A DNA stretch of 64,000 nt from Porphyrobacter sp. (GTDB lineage Bacteria > Pseudomonadota > Alphaproteobacteria > Sphingomonadales > Sphingomonadaceae). Positions within the stretch are counted from its first letter, which is position 1; every line of letters starts with the position of its first letter. Positions 63,527 through 64,000 of this stretch are shown piece after piece. Made by a program: the position numbers and the translations under genes. Below the pieces are notes generated by a model. The model did not search any database. It was not told where the DNA came from and worked only from the letters and a program-made list of their open reading frames with translations. The stretch is taken from NCBI GenBank assembly GCA_017744315.1, contig JAGIBN010000004.1, positions 124,001 through 188,000 on the forward strand, written 5' to 3'.

Positions 63527-64000
63527 ATGTGCAATCTCTACCGCATGGAGAAAGCCCCCGACGCGATCGTCGGCTTGGCCCGGGAGCTGGGCCGCGAAGT
63601 CGGCTTTCCGGACGGCGTCCCGAACTTCGAACCGCGCGATGTGCGGATCACCGAGCGTGCGCCGATCCTGCGCGCTCCGGTGGAGGGCTCGCTCGAACTG
63701 GTCGAACGCCGCTGGAGCTGGCCCGCGCCGACGGGCAAGCCGGTGTTCAACTTCCGCGGCGAAGGAAGGCTCTTCGCCCCGGCCGAACGCTGCGTGGTCC
63801 TGACCGACGGCTTCTACGAATTCACTACGCCCGAAGACCCCAAGGCCAAGCGCAAGGACCGTTGGCTGTTCACCTGGCCCGAACACGACTGGTTCGGCAT
63901 CGCCGGCATCTTTCGCACCGACCCCAAGGTGGGAGAGGCTTTCACGTTGCTGACTTGTGAGCCAGGGCCCGACGTCGAACCCTACCACAACCGCCAGGTC
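63527..64000 (+). CDS. SRAP-domain protein (partial, cut by window end)
   Basis: First 158 codons of a YedK/HMCES family gene; no stop before base 64000. It begins MCNLYRMEK with Cys2, the residue that forms a covalent DNA-protein crosslink at abasic sites. VFNFRGEG, CVVLTDGFYEF and YHNRQV hold the Asn, Glu and His of the active site. It protects abasic sites in single-stranded DNA. Divergent from thiC. Confidence 0.88.
   Translation, partial: MCNLYRMEKAPDAIVGLARELGREVGFPDGVPNFEPRDVRITERAPILRAPVEGSLELVERRWSWPAPTGKPVFNFRGEGRLFAPAERCVVLTDGFYEFTTPEDPKAKRKDRWLFTWPEHDWFGIAGIFRTDPKVGEAFTLLTCEPGPDVEPYHNRQV

Overview
The window is GC-rich, gene-dense alphaproteobacterial chromosome. A member of the Sphingomonadales (Sphingomonadaceae/Erythrobacteraceae) is the best guess. 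The basis is the family mix: several large TonB-dependent receptors, an alpha-type SspB, a DivK-like receiver, a fused LigB/LigA gallate dioxygenase of the DesB type, PilZ and SWIB small proteins, and a ybgC-tolQRAB-pal block beside histidine genes. No rRNA, tRNA, CRISPR array, transposase or phage gene was recognised.

Layout. 1-2.1 kb: a TIR-transmembrane-TPR protein behind an AT-rich leader. 2.4-14.8 kb: a pectin/galacturonate locus with a TonB receptor, a secreted PL1 pectate lyase, an exported cupin, kdgK, kduD, kduI, a LacI-family regulator, uxaA, a FAH/hydratase-family enzyme and an ExuT-like transporter. Five copies of a near-palindrome with invariant core TGACACCGGT sit at its promoters and almost certainly are the LacI-family operators. 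14.9-16.1 kb: small exported proteins and a J-domain protein. 16.2-26.0 kb: one long minus-strand run, hisB-hisH-GH130-hisA-orf70-hisF-orf56-hisE-HIT-ybgC-tolQ-tolR-tolA-tolB-pal, with many 1-4 nt overlaps. 26.1-31.6 kb: sspB, gmk, an S8 protease lipoprotein, dapD and small proteins.

31.6-41.4 kb is more accessory: PilZ, a Cys-rich possible transglutaminase-fold protein with a partner gene, an XRE regulator divergent from a methyltransferase, a diguanylate cyclase, DUF4279, a lipidated ExbD-like protein divergent from a second TonB receptor, and a retropepsin-like protease. 41.7-57.9 kb holds housekeeping and metabolic singles: an RsuA-family pseudouridine synthase, a JmjC ribosomal oxygenase, an M20 hydrolase, DUF72, DUF427, DUF985, UspA, DivK, DesB, SWIB, PEBP, an S41 protease, cupin, a DODA-like dioxygenase, an ion channel, a lipase, YciI, SnoaL/NTF2 and AlkD. 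57.9-58.5 kb has a 132-bp element with perfect 26-bp inverted ends, a cluster of GTGTCACCTTG-type repeats and a small HTH gene ending inside the repeats. The same repeats fill a second gene-free stretch at 41.5-41.7 kb. 58.6-64.0 kb: GFA, PhnA-like, lipoprotein, DUF2199, thiC with a TPP riboswitch, and a SRAP-domain gene cut by the window end.

The pectin locus is a coherent pathway. PL1 cleaves pectate outside, the TonB receptor imports oligomers, and unsaturated monomer goes through KduI and KduD to 2-keto-3-deoxygluconate (KDG). Saturated galacturonate would enter by ExuT and reach KDG by UxaA, with uronate isomerase and tagaturonate reductase not in view. KdgK phosphorylates KDG. The most unusual items are the phased operator pair at the TonB receptor, the GTGTCACCTTG repeat/HTH association, the GH130 gene inside the his operon, the Cys-rich gene pair at 32.4-34.2 kb and the lipidated ExbD-like protein.
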